Assembly (NCBI GenBank): GCA_000934385.1
Contig: KN880503.1
Span: 45,937-109,936, forward strand
From: Cylindrobasidium torrendii FP15055 ss-10
Taxonomy: Eukaryota > Basidiomycota > Agaricomycetes > Agaricales > Physalacriaceae
DNA length: 64,000 nucleotides
Direction of reading: 5' to 3'
Position numbers and translations under genes: made by a program
The notes under the pieces: generated by a model
The model's database searches: none
What the model saw: the letters and a program-made list of their open reading frames with translations, nothing else
Told to the model about the DNA's origin: nothing
Part shown: positions 24,328 through 34,921 of the stretch, piece after piece
Numbering within the stretch: position 1 is the stretch's first letter
Layout: each line of letters begins with the position of its first letter

Positions 24328-24723
24328 GTCTTGGTCCACATTTTTGCTTTGGTCTGTTGTCATATTCGCTATGCTCGGCGAAGGCGTATTCAAAGCGAGA
24401 CACCCCACAAGTGTGCCTACAACGCTGGAGCTTAGCCTACTCTTCAAGACCTCGGCCACAAGCTGGAGTCAGTCTATGCATCGTAGTGCTACATTGCGTA
24501 TACTGAAATTAAGGGGTCCGCTGGCATGACAAACAGGTAGGTGAAGACTGGTTCAATAATCAATTCGAGAAACCCAAGGCGCAAACTGTGAACGCGAACA
24601 TTTGAACTCGCACAAATTCAATATATGAGCTGATCGACTGATGTATCATCAGTGATGGCTCGGCATCGAACGGCTGGGAATCTCGATCAGAGATTGCTCT
24701 GGGTTCCGTACTTCCACTGGACA
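24328..24723. other. intergenic
   Basis: Between RRP43 and the first RHS-type gene. It does not resemble the region upstream of the second RHS-type copy. Confidence 0.5.
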
Positions 24724-26453
24724 ATGGACATCGATTTAACTGAATACAAGCGCGGTAAAGACGACACTCTTGAATTTATCAGAAGTCTCTGGAACCAAAA
24801 ATCAGCAACATCAGAAGATATTGTTACGCTCAAGACAAACGGCAAGACGAATGACCGACTCTTCATTTTCTCAGAGTACATACGAACGAAGGATCGAGTG
24901 AACAAAGCTAGGGATGTAGATCAAGGGCAAATGGGCGCGGTAGTCGTTGTAGGCTCGCCGGGAATAGGTAAGCAATTACTCGTTCCTAAGAGTAATAATA
25001 AATATGTGCATAGGCAAGACATGCTGGCTTGAGTACATGGCTTCCCTCGAGGCACGCGCCGGTCGGCCATTCCTTTTCTACAGAGCCAACGTCTTCTATC
25101 TTGTGCGCCAGGACGGGGTCTACATCATCGGCCGACAACCCATTGTCAGCGACCTGGACCTGGTTGAATCCCTCGTGGACCCCGTCTACGGCGATACTGT
25201 TCTTTTCGTCGATGTGGACACAGGCGAAGTGCCTTCCATCCTGCCTCGGCTCAAGCCGTTCATCATCCAAGCTGCTTCGCCTCAACATAGCCATTACAAG
25301 TGGCTTAAGCAGCGCTCGGGTGGCAGACTGTTCATCATGAATCCGCATCCAGCCCATGAGCTTCAGGCCGCGTAAGTTATACACATTGGTATTCGGCAGC
25401 CTTCATCATGATCGACATATCCAGTCTGCAGCTCTACATGGTCCCTGGCACAACTTTCACTGAGGCAGAAATCGCCACTGCCGTCGCCGATCACGGTCCC
25501 AACATGCGCGGAATACAGCATGCTCTGCGGAGTCCGGGGGCGGCATTGGAGCGTCTAATTAGCGACGTGGGTGTGCTCAAGCCTAATGTGCTCCTTGACA
25601 TTGTTAGTACGGTTGGTGGAATGAAGACCACGCACGACCTCATTAAAACGTTTTCCCTGGTCGTTCGTTCGAACTTGGATATCGACGACGATACTGAGTT
25701 GCATGCAGTGGCGAACAAGCACGTCTGGCGGCGTCTTATGGACTCGCAACTATACAAACAATATACCCACCAGGTTTCTCGGTTGTTTGTCCAGCTCTCT
25801 TCTGTACCCCAGGCGGAAACGACAGCAGGTTGGCTGTTCGAGACAATGGCCCAACGACACATTTGTGAAGGAAAGACAGTCTTTTTGACTCCCTTGGAGT
25901 ACGAGGGCGATCGACTACAACCCAGCGCCAAGGACGTCAAGGTTGCACACAACTTCCCGATTCTGAAGCCATCTATTTTCAACACCAAGGACACTACAGA
26001 CCATACGAGAGACGAAGGAACGTACTACATCCCGTCGGCCGCCAATAATCCCACCGTTGATGCCTTCGCGCGACCTGATGGCCGAGGGATGGCCTTTCAA
26101 ATGACCTTGTCTTCGAAACACTCTCTGAACGCGGGAGGGTTGCAGATGCTTCGAGCTCGCCTCAAGGACGTCGACACGTCTAGGGGAAAGGTTCTGTTTG
26201 CCTTCGTCGTACCCTACGGGAGGGTCGAGTTCAGCTGTCCAGCGCCGGAGAAACGTGTGGACAGGGACTTTTTTGACTTTGTCCTCCTCGAGCTGCCGCA
26301 GTTTGATAGTATGCGACCCAAAATTGCCACTGACGCGCAACTCATCGTCGCCTAGACTACGCCAAACTTTTTGCACTAGAACAACCAGAGCGTGAGGATG
26401 GCCCGGCGGCGCTCCCGCCCGATGTCGAAATGGGCGATCCTCAAGAGGAATGA
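24724..26453 (+). CDS. Crinkler/RHS-type P-loop protein, copy 1
   Basis: Exons 24724-24967, 25014-25371, 25425-26308 and 26356-26453, 527 residues. An N-terminal segment (FIRSLWNQ, LFIFSEYIRTKDR) leads to a Walker A GSPGIGKT at residues 77-84, split by the first intron. The hhhhD-type Walker B VLFVDVD lies near 144-150. A C-terminal block with IPSAANNPTVDAF and FQMTLSSKHSLNAGGLQ at about 400-435 resembles the restriction-endonuclease-like domain of Crinkler/RHS proteins (acidic residue, then Q-x-T). Members of this family are known as host-directed effectors in some pathogens and as retrotransposon hot-spot proteins in trypanosomes. In mushrooms they are often multicopy and their role is unsettled. 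The tail ends EMGDPQEE. Start taken at the ATG where homology with copy 2 begins. Confidence 0.8.
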
Positions 26454-27499
26454 GGAAACTGTATGAACCATCGGATTCGTTACATCCTCCGTGGGCAAAC
26501 TCATGGAGTGACGTTAAATAGTATGAACAAGCGCGATATTTTGGCGGACTTCCTTCTCATTGTTGCCCAGGTCATGCGCACCCTTTCAAGCAGGAGCATG
26601 AGGATGTTCCACCTGTGCAGCTGCCTGCCGTCGAGATGGATTGTCCTAAGGAGGACTGATAAGGCGGGACAGAGCTACTTAGAGCCTGCACAATGTCTCA
26701 ATCTGTCTGTTTGTATATATGCAAATGCGACAGTACTCGGAAAAGTGCTTCAAAAGTTCATATCCCATGAACAAGGAAGACCCGCTGCAGCGAGAGCCAT
26801 TACAACTATATGCGCCCGTCATCTGATTCATCAATGCCTGGGAGCATGCTGAACGTTGAAACGTTGAAATCTTTTCCTTTTTGTGCGTACATAGTTATGA
26901 AGGGTTTCCATCCTGAAGAACCCCTTCCGTCCATTGTGCGTCGCGCCAACTCGACTCCCCATATCAATCTGGTCGTTCTGTAAGCCTCAAGCTCGAGGTT
27001 GACATCTGCCGGGGAACAAAAAAGAACAACCTCACTCAGTACTCGTTCTCCGGTGCTAGCCGCAGTTGGGTATTGAGCAAGTTGCGGTCTCTACGACCAT
27101 AGCGGCGCACCTTACCTTGCATCGCATCACATCCACCGTACAAGTATTAGCAAGAGACGAGGCGCGAACTTCAGTGACAAAGAGGCGACGGATTGGCGGG
27201 CGGCAGGGGGGCAGGGGGCGGGTTAGTGTTGGTCGGTGGTGGAAGTGGTCCAAGTGAAGACAAAGGCACCGATTTCAGTTCTTTCATACGATACATCCGC
27301 ACAGACGAAAATGATATTGCCTAGTACTGGCAATGAGCTGGCTAGGTGTTCACGCATCGCACACCTTTCCCCCCGGTTCAAGCTCGTCTGGCTGTTATTG
27401 GGCAGGCCAAGCAGGCTTGCACGTCGCGAATTTCTAACAATGAGATGGCAATATTGTGCATACCCGTGTTTCAAAGAACAGCAAGTTGTACCATTTACT
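26454..27499. other. gene-poor stretch with an orphan RHS exon
   Basis: The first hundred bases still resemble the sequence after copy 2, and an orphan terminal exon lies at 26571-26659. Beyond it no gene was found. A short direct repeat gaacgttgaaacgttgaa lies near 26850. Confidence 0.5.
26571..26659 (+). pseudogene. orphan or alternative last exon of RHS-type gene
   Basis: An acceptor (gttgcccag) is followed by a frame reading HAHPFKQEHEDVPPVQLPAV and then EMDCPKED and a stop. This matches in pattern the last exon of copy 1 (YAKLF...EQPEREDGPAALPP then EMGDPQEE) and of copy 2. It opens in the same phase (two bases, then codons) and is nearly the same length (89 versus 98 bases). It is either a spare last exon usable by alternative splicing or the remnant of a deleted third copy. 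Confidence 0.6.
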
Positions 27500-28851
27500 T
27501 CATGCTGTCAGTACGTCCGCACCAGTCTCCGTTATGAGGACCATATGCTCCGCCTGTGCACTACGCGCACAATTCTGCATTCGCACATAAGCGCGAAAGC
27601 CTCCAGGAGACAACAAAGATTGCTTACTTCGGTGCTTGCCGTCCAATCGTCCGGCCATATCCAGCTTCGTGTATCATGGCCATGAATTATTGGAGGCTAC
27701 TACAGTGTCAGCCTCTGCTCGAGAACGGGTTGGCGAGACGAACTTCGATAGTAAAGCAATGTCCTGGCTTCATGACATCTGGCTCCTCATTATCTGAGGC
27801 AGCAAGTTGAGATCGGCAAGGATGATATGAAATGCTGGATGGGGGCTGACAGGTATGGTATATCCACGGGCGCGTGTGGAAGGCAGTCGCGATTCCATGT
27901 CCAGTGAAAGATGGTGAAGTGGAGAACTCTTGTCCATGATACGGCCTCTTGAGCAGCTCGTGTATGGAGTTTCCGATGTCTCTGAAATGGCGTCCAGGTC
28001 CACACGCTTTGATGCCAACCGCAAGCGCCGCATTCGTGATCTCACAGAGGAGTCGGCCAGCCTCGTCCTAGGGATGGATTGAACAGGGAAGTGTATTAAG
28101 CAGAACTCGGAGCGTACCACATTTCCGACGAGATATGTTTGCGAAGTGTCGCCGTGATAGCCGTTAAGATAAACTGTCACGTCGATATTCACGATGTCCC
28201 CGTCCATGAGAGGTCGCCTATGGATCGTGTGAGGGTTGCTAGCAAAAAGGTAGGGCTGCAGGAGCGCACGCGTCTGGAATTCCGTGGGCGATAATGTTGT
28301 TGACACTGAGGGCACGCGATTACTCAATGATTTCCGCAGAATGTATGCAACGCACCTGGTACAAACGGCTTTGGGGAATCCCTTGTACAATAAGGGTGAT
28401 GGGTATGCACCATGATCCACAATGAATTCATGCACCAGCTCGTCAATTGCTTCTGTGGTTATACCAGACTTTCTTTCGAATCAGTGAAATTGCCCAAGCG
28501 CTCGACGGTACAACGCACCTTGACTAGTGTTCCCGCGAAAATTCGTGCATCCCGAGCCAAAGCTGCAGCCTGTCTGACGCGCTCCTCCTCTATACCTCCC
28601 AGAGGAATGATCCCATTTCCTTTTTCTTCCGCTTCACCTCGGACGTAGGGAGGAGGTACAATATGCGGTGGTACAGGTCGTGGTAGGATGTGCTTCACAC
28701 CGAAAGTATACGGTTCTTCTGGTATAATGACGTTGTATGTTCCCAGATTTGTTGGGTCATCTATCGGAACGGAGGTGGACCTATGTCGTAGAGTAGTAGG
28801 CAAGCACGAGCGCCGAAGATGGGTAGAGGCAAGTTGGCGAAGGACGTTCAT
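27500..28851 (-). CDS. methionine aminopeptidase type 1, probably mitochondrial
   Basis: Eight exons: 28519-28851, 28356-28468, 28270-28305, 28118-28217, 27851-28067, 27744-27793, 27628-27696, 27500-27574. The product is 330 residues. Removes the initiator methionine from new proteins. All expected ligands are present: His156 (IAHGIPD), Asp173 (NIDVT), Asp184 (HGDTS), His251 (TGHGIA), Glu283 (FTIEP) and Glu322 (ITETG). The first thirty residues are rich in Arg, Leu, Ser and Thr without acids (NVLRQLASTHLRRSCLPTTL), resembling a mitochondrial presequence. The zinc-finger N-terminus of the cytosolic isoform is absent. It therefore most resembles the MAP1D group. No truncation or missing residue. 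Confidence 0.92.
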
Positions 28852-30074
28852 GGTGGCGGCCAGCGACGGGATGATGTCACGATCACTGGCAACTTCGAAT
28901 GACTGCAGTCCACGTTCAGTATACGGCCTGGATTATGGCGCCAATCTAGCAAATGGCTGAATGGTGGAACTGCGGCTCAGCTCGTCGTAAAAGTTGATAT
29001 GAGGTCAAACATGTGACCGTGTTCATGCAGCTTGCTGACGATCACTTTGATCAAATTCATCTTTCTACTCTCATCTTTCACACTGGGGGTGCACTTTTCG
29101 TTTTACTAACTCGGAAGAAACCATTTACCGCCGCTGATTAGAATGCATTTCCCACTGGACTCCATGCAGCCATGCTCAAATCCCGCTGGTCTCGACAATT
29201 GGGCACCGCGCGACCAAGTGATACCAAACACAAGCCCAGCTATCGTTCTCCTGGTGTGCTACCTGTAACACTAAGCACTGGAGTGTAGCTCCGGCAAGGA
29301 TGTCTTCATTCCACCTCGCTCGCATCCCGCTTGATGAGACGCAATTGTGGTGTGAAGATAGATATTGCAAACCATTCCATGTGCTATTGCAAGTCAGGAG
29401 CCAAGGCTTGAATAAGCCGGGTCGGACAAGTGCATTGCTTTGAATTCCTGACCGACCGCAATAGTTTGAGTTTCATGCTTTTAGGCACTTCTACGCCTAG
29501 TTCCCTGACTAAATGCGATGTGTTTGATAGTAGTTTGAGACTACTCGAAGGTAGATCTAGTCTCTCATTGATTATGCCAACAAAACTGATGAGCAGAAAA
29601 ATTTTCACACCGTTGTTCTCACCATATCACGATTGGCAGCTAACCAACACGAATACATATCTGGAAATCAGTCGGCCTGCCTCTTCTGTGCCTCTTTACC
29701 TGTACGATGGGAAATCTGAGATGCGCGTCGCCAGCCCTGAGCCAGCCCGACGCACTCTCACACCAAGCACGGTTTCGCCCTTTTTCGCCATATGGAGTCT
29801 GTGCGTATATGCGGGATCTTGCATGTTTAATCCGCTGACTTATCAGTGCCTATTCTGTTTTCGGTGGCCAAATCGCGGGATCGTACTCGGAAAGGCAAAT
29901 ACACTCGTGTATCTGCTTAGCACTGTTGACTTGTTGATTCGAGGTCCTGGGATCCCGACATCTTTCCTGGCATATAAAAGGCATCCTGAGGGCTCTAATC
30001 CCCATCAGCTTCATTTCTTCCATAACCCCTTCAGCTTCTCTTTCGACTGTACAAACTAGTCCTTTCTTTCCACC
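28852..30074. other. divergent intergenic region
   Basis: 1.2 kb between MetAP (minus) and the expansin-like gene (plus). A long open frame spans 29430-30059 but has no recognisable protein features and overlaps the TATA box and leader of the next gene. Confidence 0.5.
29973..29979 (+). promoter_or_regulatory. TATA box of the expansin-like gene
   Basis: tataaaa 96-102 bases before the ATG at 30075, followed by a pyrimidine-rich leader as in strongly expressed fungal genes. Confidence 0.55.
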
Positions 30075-30700
30075 ATGTTTGCCAAGCTTGCTTCCTTCAT
30101 TGTTCTCGGCCTTTCCGCCACCGTCTTTGCTGCTCCGACTGAGACTGGCCTTGTTCCCCGCTCTAACGTTGGCGAAGGCATGTAACATCAATCCTTTCCG
30201 CTAAGATGCTTTGTTGACATTGTCCTGCAGTGACTTACTACGACCCCGGTCTTGGGGCATGTGGTATCACCAGCTCAGCGGCAGAGCTCGTCGCTGCTGT
30301 CCCCACCGCTCTTTACGACAGTTACCCGTGCGTTCATGGCCTCCCGTTTCAAGGCGCAATGACTTATCTACCATCTAGCGGCGCTACTCCCAACCCCAAC
30401 CTGTGCGCCCCGCAGAGCTTTCTCTAGTAACCGCACTCATCATTCCTATTCTAGTAACCCCATCTGTGGCAAGAAGATTCGTGCTACTTGTGCGTCACTC
30501 GTTGTACAACCGCTCAAGTAGTGAACTGACGCGCATCCATCGCAGACAACGGCCGTTCCGTCGACGTGACCGTTGTGGACAAGTGCTACGGCTGCAAGGG
30601 CACCTACGACATCGACATGACCCAGGTCGCCATGAGGGCTCTCGTGGACGATCCCGTCGCTGCCGGACGCCTCTTTGGTGTCTCCTGGGATTGGCTCTAA
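30075..30700 (+). CDS. secreted expansin/RlpA-like double-psi beta-barrel protein
   Basis: Exons 30075-30177, 30231-30327, 30379-30402, 30455-30489 and 30546-30700, 137 residues. A clear signal peptide (KLASFIVLGLSATVFAAPT) is followed by a short pro-like segment. The barrel then reads TYYDPGLGACGITSS, NPICGKKIRA, VDVTVVDKCYGCKGTYDIDM and ends VSWDWL. The GACG, CGKK and DKC..C pattern is that of small fungal RlpA-like/expansin-like proteins. These are thought to bind or loosen polysaccharide and to be induced during growth on plant material, and no catalytic activity is proven. The first intron appears to start with GC instead of GT (see findings). Confidence 0.87.
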
Positions 30701-31077
30701 AAGCTAAGGTGTGAAAAGACTACTTATTATTGATAATTTATTCTCGAAAAGTCGGTGTAAAGGTCTTGGGCGTTGCATATTTATCATTACGTTGTGCAAA
30801 AATGCGTAATGCACCATGTTGGGTGACAGTAAAGCGCAAAACTGATGCGAAGTCTGGAATGTGCCATATTATAAGATCTGTTTCACGTGCGTGTAGTTCA
30901 CACCTATGTATAGCGGCATCCAGAAACTCGATAGGCTGGAGGAAGGGTCGACTCCCTATGATGGTAGTATTGGTTCAGAGGCAAGTGGCACACTGGCAGT
31001 GGGCACCCAGATTCGACCATCACAGAACTTTGATGGCGATCAAGCACCGGGGTCACTACCCATGACCTTCGACGGCC
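30701..31077. other. intergenic
   Basis: 3' region of the expansin-like gene and promoter of VPS41. Nothing else seen. Confidence 0.5.
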
Positions 31078-34000
31078 ATGTCGAACACTGATGATGCTGA
31101 GGGCAACGGCTCCGCAGCTGCAGAATCGGAGAAGGAGGAGCCGAGAATATCCGCCAGCCCAGTCGCTATGTCAGACGATGGGGAGGAGCATGAACAAGAT
31201 GACCATGGCAGTGGGCATAGCCAGGCGTCAGGTAGCGAAGAAGACGAAGACGAGGAGGAAACTGACGAGGAAGAAGAGGACGATGAAGATGACGAGCCTG
31301 CATTAAAGTACGAACGAGTGGCAGGATTCACTGGGGATATGTTCAAGAAGGACTCGGCTTCGGTACTGGTCATAACATCCCAGAAGAAGATGGTGCGTGA
31401 CAAACTTTCCTACAGTTATGTTTCTAAACTCGTGGTTTCCATAGGCTGTGGGTACGCATGGGGGATTCGTACACATCCTAGATATGAGCGGGACCCGTCT
31501 CAAGTCGTACAAGCCACACCAAGCATCTGTTCTCGACCTCTGTGTGGATGCGACCGGAGATTGGATTGCCACAGCGTCGATGGACGGTGCGTCGAATGAT
31601 TTAATTCCAAACATTTCAACTCAGTGTAACGCAGGCCAGGTTGTCATCCTTTCCTTGTCCACCTCCGAATCGCACATGTACGACATGAAGCGCCCTATCC
31701 GCACCGTTGCACTTGAACCCAATTTCGCAAAGCGCTCAACTCGCGCGTTCGTCAGTGGCGGAATGGCTGGAAACCTCATTATGCGGGAAAAGGGCTGGGT
31801 CGGCCACAAGGATACCACGCTCCATACTGGGGAAGGTCCTATCTGGCAGGCGCGCTGGCGCGGCAACCTGATAGCGTGGGCAAACGACCTTGGTGTCAAG
31901 ATATATCATACCGTGTCGCAGAGTCGCATCACCTTCATCGACCGACCAGCGAATAGCCCGCGCGCGGACCTCTTCAAATGCACACTCCAGTGGCAGGATG
32001 ATTCCACTCTTCTCATTTCCTGGGCGGACCATATCAAGGTTGCACGCGTCCGCGCACGTCCACGCACTTCCACGAACGCTAGCTCCGCCAATATACCCCC
32101 TCTGGTGGTTGAAATCACCGCAGTCTTCCAAATGGATTGTATGGTGGCCGGTATACTTCCTCACCCAGCCCAACCTTTTATGCTATCGACTCAGGATAAT
32201 CATTCCATTGCAAACTCCAATCACTCCCGGCCTTCTTCGATTGTGACCACATCTACACCGTCCACTCTCCTTATATTGGCATTTACGCCCCCGGATACAT
32301 CTTTCCTTGACGAGCGGACAGAAGACAAGTCCAAGCAGGCTCGCAAGCAGGCTGAACGCCCAGAACTACGCATCATCTCTCGCGCTGGCGAAGAGCTTGC
32401 CTCGGATCTGTTAAGCGTCACCAACTTCCAGTCTTGGGGATGCAATGACTATGTTCTTGCTGAAGTGCCGTCAGAGGATTCGGCGTCCGCGGCGGACAAG
32501 TATTATGTTGTCCTCAGCCCGCGGGACCTCATCCTGGTCAAACCCAGGGACAAACGGGACCATGTATCCTGGCTAGTTGAGAGACAGCGATACGAGGAAG
32601 CTCTGGAGGAGCTGGAGATCATGGAGGCGTCAGGCGAGCTTCTGGGCGGTCCGGAGGACGGTCTTACAGCGACAAAAATCGGCCAGAAATACATCGAGCA
32701 TCTCGTCAACGACGGAGAGTACGACAAGGCCGCGAGATTATGTCCAAAGGTTTGCAGTACGGATTCGAAGCGCTGGGAAGATTGGATATACTTCTTTGCG
32801 TCCAGGCATCAGCTGCAGGTTATCATCCCTTATATACCCACCGACCATCCACGGCTGGGGCATATGGTGTACGAGATGATCATTGCGTATTTCCTTGCAC
32901 ACGACCGACAAGTGAGTTCGTCCTCATTGTCTGTTCATCTCCTTACTTTTTCAGGCACTCTACAACACCCTTACAGAGTGGCCGAAGGATATTTACGATA
33001 TCGGGGCCGTCATCGTCGCTGTTCGGTCGGAGCTTGACAAGCAGGCGTCGACATCCTTCTCCGCTAGTTCGTCGCAGGACAGTCGCACTCTCATGGAATG
33101 CTTGGCCGAACTGTACACCGGCAATCGTCAGTACGGGAAGGCCCTTCCGTACTTCCTGCGTCTCCGCCGACCCAATGTCATCGAACTCATCCGAGAACAC
33201 AATCTGTTTACAGATGTGCAGGATCAAGTCCAGTTGCTTGTCGAGTTCGACAACGAGTCCGTGAAGAGAAGGAAAGCAGCTGGTGAGGTGGTCAATGAAG
33301 CCAAGAGCGATGCCATTGACCTCCTGGTGGACAATATCCACTCTATTCCAGTACGTCTTGGAAGCCCATAGGATCTCGTTTACTCATGATAGTCGGCAGA
33401 TTGCGAGGGTCGTACCACAGCTGCGCTCGCAACCTCGATATCTGTTCATGTATTTGGACTCGCTCTTCCTCAAGGACTCGCATCTCGTTGCACCATTTGC
33501 TGACCTTCAGGTATGTGTATTCTGCTTGTCACGGTGTCGCCTGCTCAGAGAAACAGTTGGAACTCTGCGCAGAGTACGCTCGCCCGAAGCTCATCGATTT
33601 CCTACGCGCCAGTACAGAGTACCATCTCGAGAAGGCGTACAAGGTCTGCCAAGAACGGGAGCTCGTCCCGGAAATGGTCTTCCTCCTTGGCCGGATGGGC
33701 AACAACAAGGAGGCATTGACGCTCATCATCGAGAAATTGGGTGACGTGAGGCAGGCAATCGAGTTCGCCAAGGAGCAGGCGGACGATGACCTTTGGGAAG
33801 ATCTCCTCAAATACTCGGAGAGTAGACCGGGTAATGCCTTTTCAGCTACGACATAACGCTAGTGTCTGAACTCTTCTGCTAGCATTTATCCGTGGACTAT
33901 TGGAGAACGTCGGGCCCGAGATCAATCCCATCCGGCTTATTCGCCGTATCAAGAACGGACTCGAGATTCCAGGACTCAAGGAGGCGCTCATCAAGATCCT

Positions 34001-34503
34001 ACAGGATTTCCAGCTGCAGATATCCCTTCTCGATGGATGTCAGACGATCTTGAACGGGGATATCTCCGACTTGGGGAAGGTACTCCTGGGCAACCAAACA
34101 AACGGGTTTTTTGTTACATGTGTGTTCTCTCCTGCACTGCTGCGTGAGGAGGATTAATTGGGAATTTGCAGCGAAACGCGCGTGTCCGATATGTCAGAAA
34201 CCCGTCCAGGAGGCGCAGACGGCACAAAACAACCTGACGATGATGTTTTTGTGTAGGCATGTCGTCCATGCGACGTGTGTCGCAGGCGGGGAGGACATTC
34301 CAGTGCAGCCAGACCCCGTGTTGCGTGGGGTTGGTATTGCCGGTATGGCGGGCGCGGGACTGGATGGGAAGATTGCATTGTAAGTGCCTGCTGCCTGTGT
34401 TGGAGCATATTTGCTGAATAGAGCTCTTAGTGAGTCGATTGTGAGGACGAGGATACGGAATGGGTGTCCGGTGTGCTACAAGCGCATTGAAGGGCTGCGA
34501 TAG
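31078..34503 (+). CDS. VPS41: vacuolar sorting protein VPS41 (HOPS subunit)
   Basis: Nine exons: 31078-31392, 31445-31586, 31635-32911, 32955-33350, 33400-33510, 33557-33830, 33883-34119, 34172-34379, 34422-34503. The product is 1013 residues. A very acidic N-terminus precedes a WD-like propeller (RVAGFTGDMF, VGTHGGFVHILD, LCVDATGDWIATASMDG, SGGMAGNLI). A clathrin-heavy-chain-type helical repeat region follows (LIDFLRASTEYHLEKAYKVC, EMVFLLGRMGNNKEALTLII, DDLWEDLLKYSE). It ends in a RING-H2-type zinc finger (CPIC, FLCRHVVHATC, CPVC). VPS41 is the HOPS component that links vacuolar membranes through Rab7 during fusion and in the AP-3 route. All expected parts are there. The last acceptor (34421) was chosen by phase. 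Confidence 0.93.
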
Positions 34504-34921
34504 TGCACTTGCGTAGGATGTAGTATACCCTTAGCATACGGTATAGGCTGGATTATTAACACTGTGAGAATGAATTGAGTGTGACTTTAATTGGCTACTG
34601 GACCCGCAAAGCCCGCAGGCGTTCCTCACCGCACACCAGGCTTTCAACATTGCATCGGGCTCTCGATGATTCCCGTTCCAGTAATGTATGAAGAGATTGA
34701 TTAGGTCTGCCTCCATGGTTTCAAGTGGTTGAAGAATGCAAAGTTACTTTGAAGAAATTTGTGTGCACCATCGTTATCTTATGGCGACCAGACTACTCTG
34801 GTGAGTTCAACATATACATACATTTAATTGTTCGGCATCAAGTAACGTGGCGCTCACAATCAAACGATCGAATACCTTGTTCCCACTTTGGCTTGTACCA
34901 CCACCCTCATCGCGTCGCGTC
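34504..34921. other. intergenic
   Basis: Between VPS41 and MAD1. Might include a short 5' exon of MAD1, but none can be proven. Confidence 0.4.

Noticed and set aside
26309..26355. reading straight through to the stop at 26355 as the end of RHS copy 1
   Set aside because: A gtatgc...tag intron at the same place in both copies restores a conserved acidic tail, so the apparent stop is intronic.
29430..30059. 209-codon open frame before the expansin-like gene
   Set aside because: No domain, composition unlike neighbouring proteins, and it runs through the TATA box and leader of the real gene.
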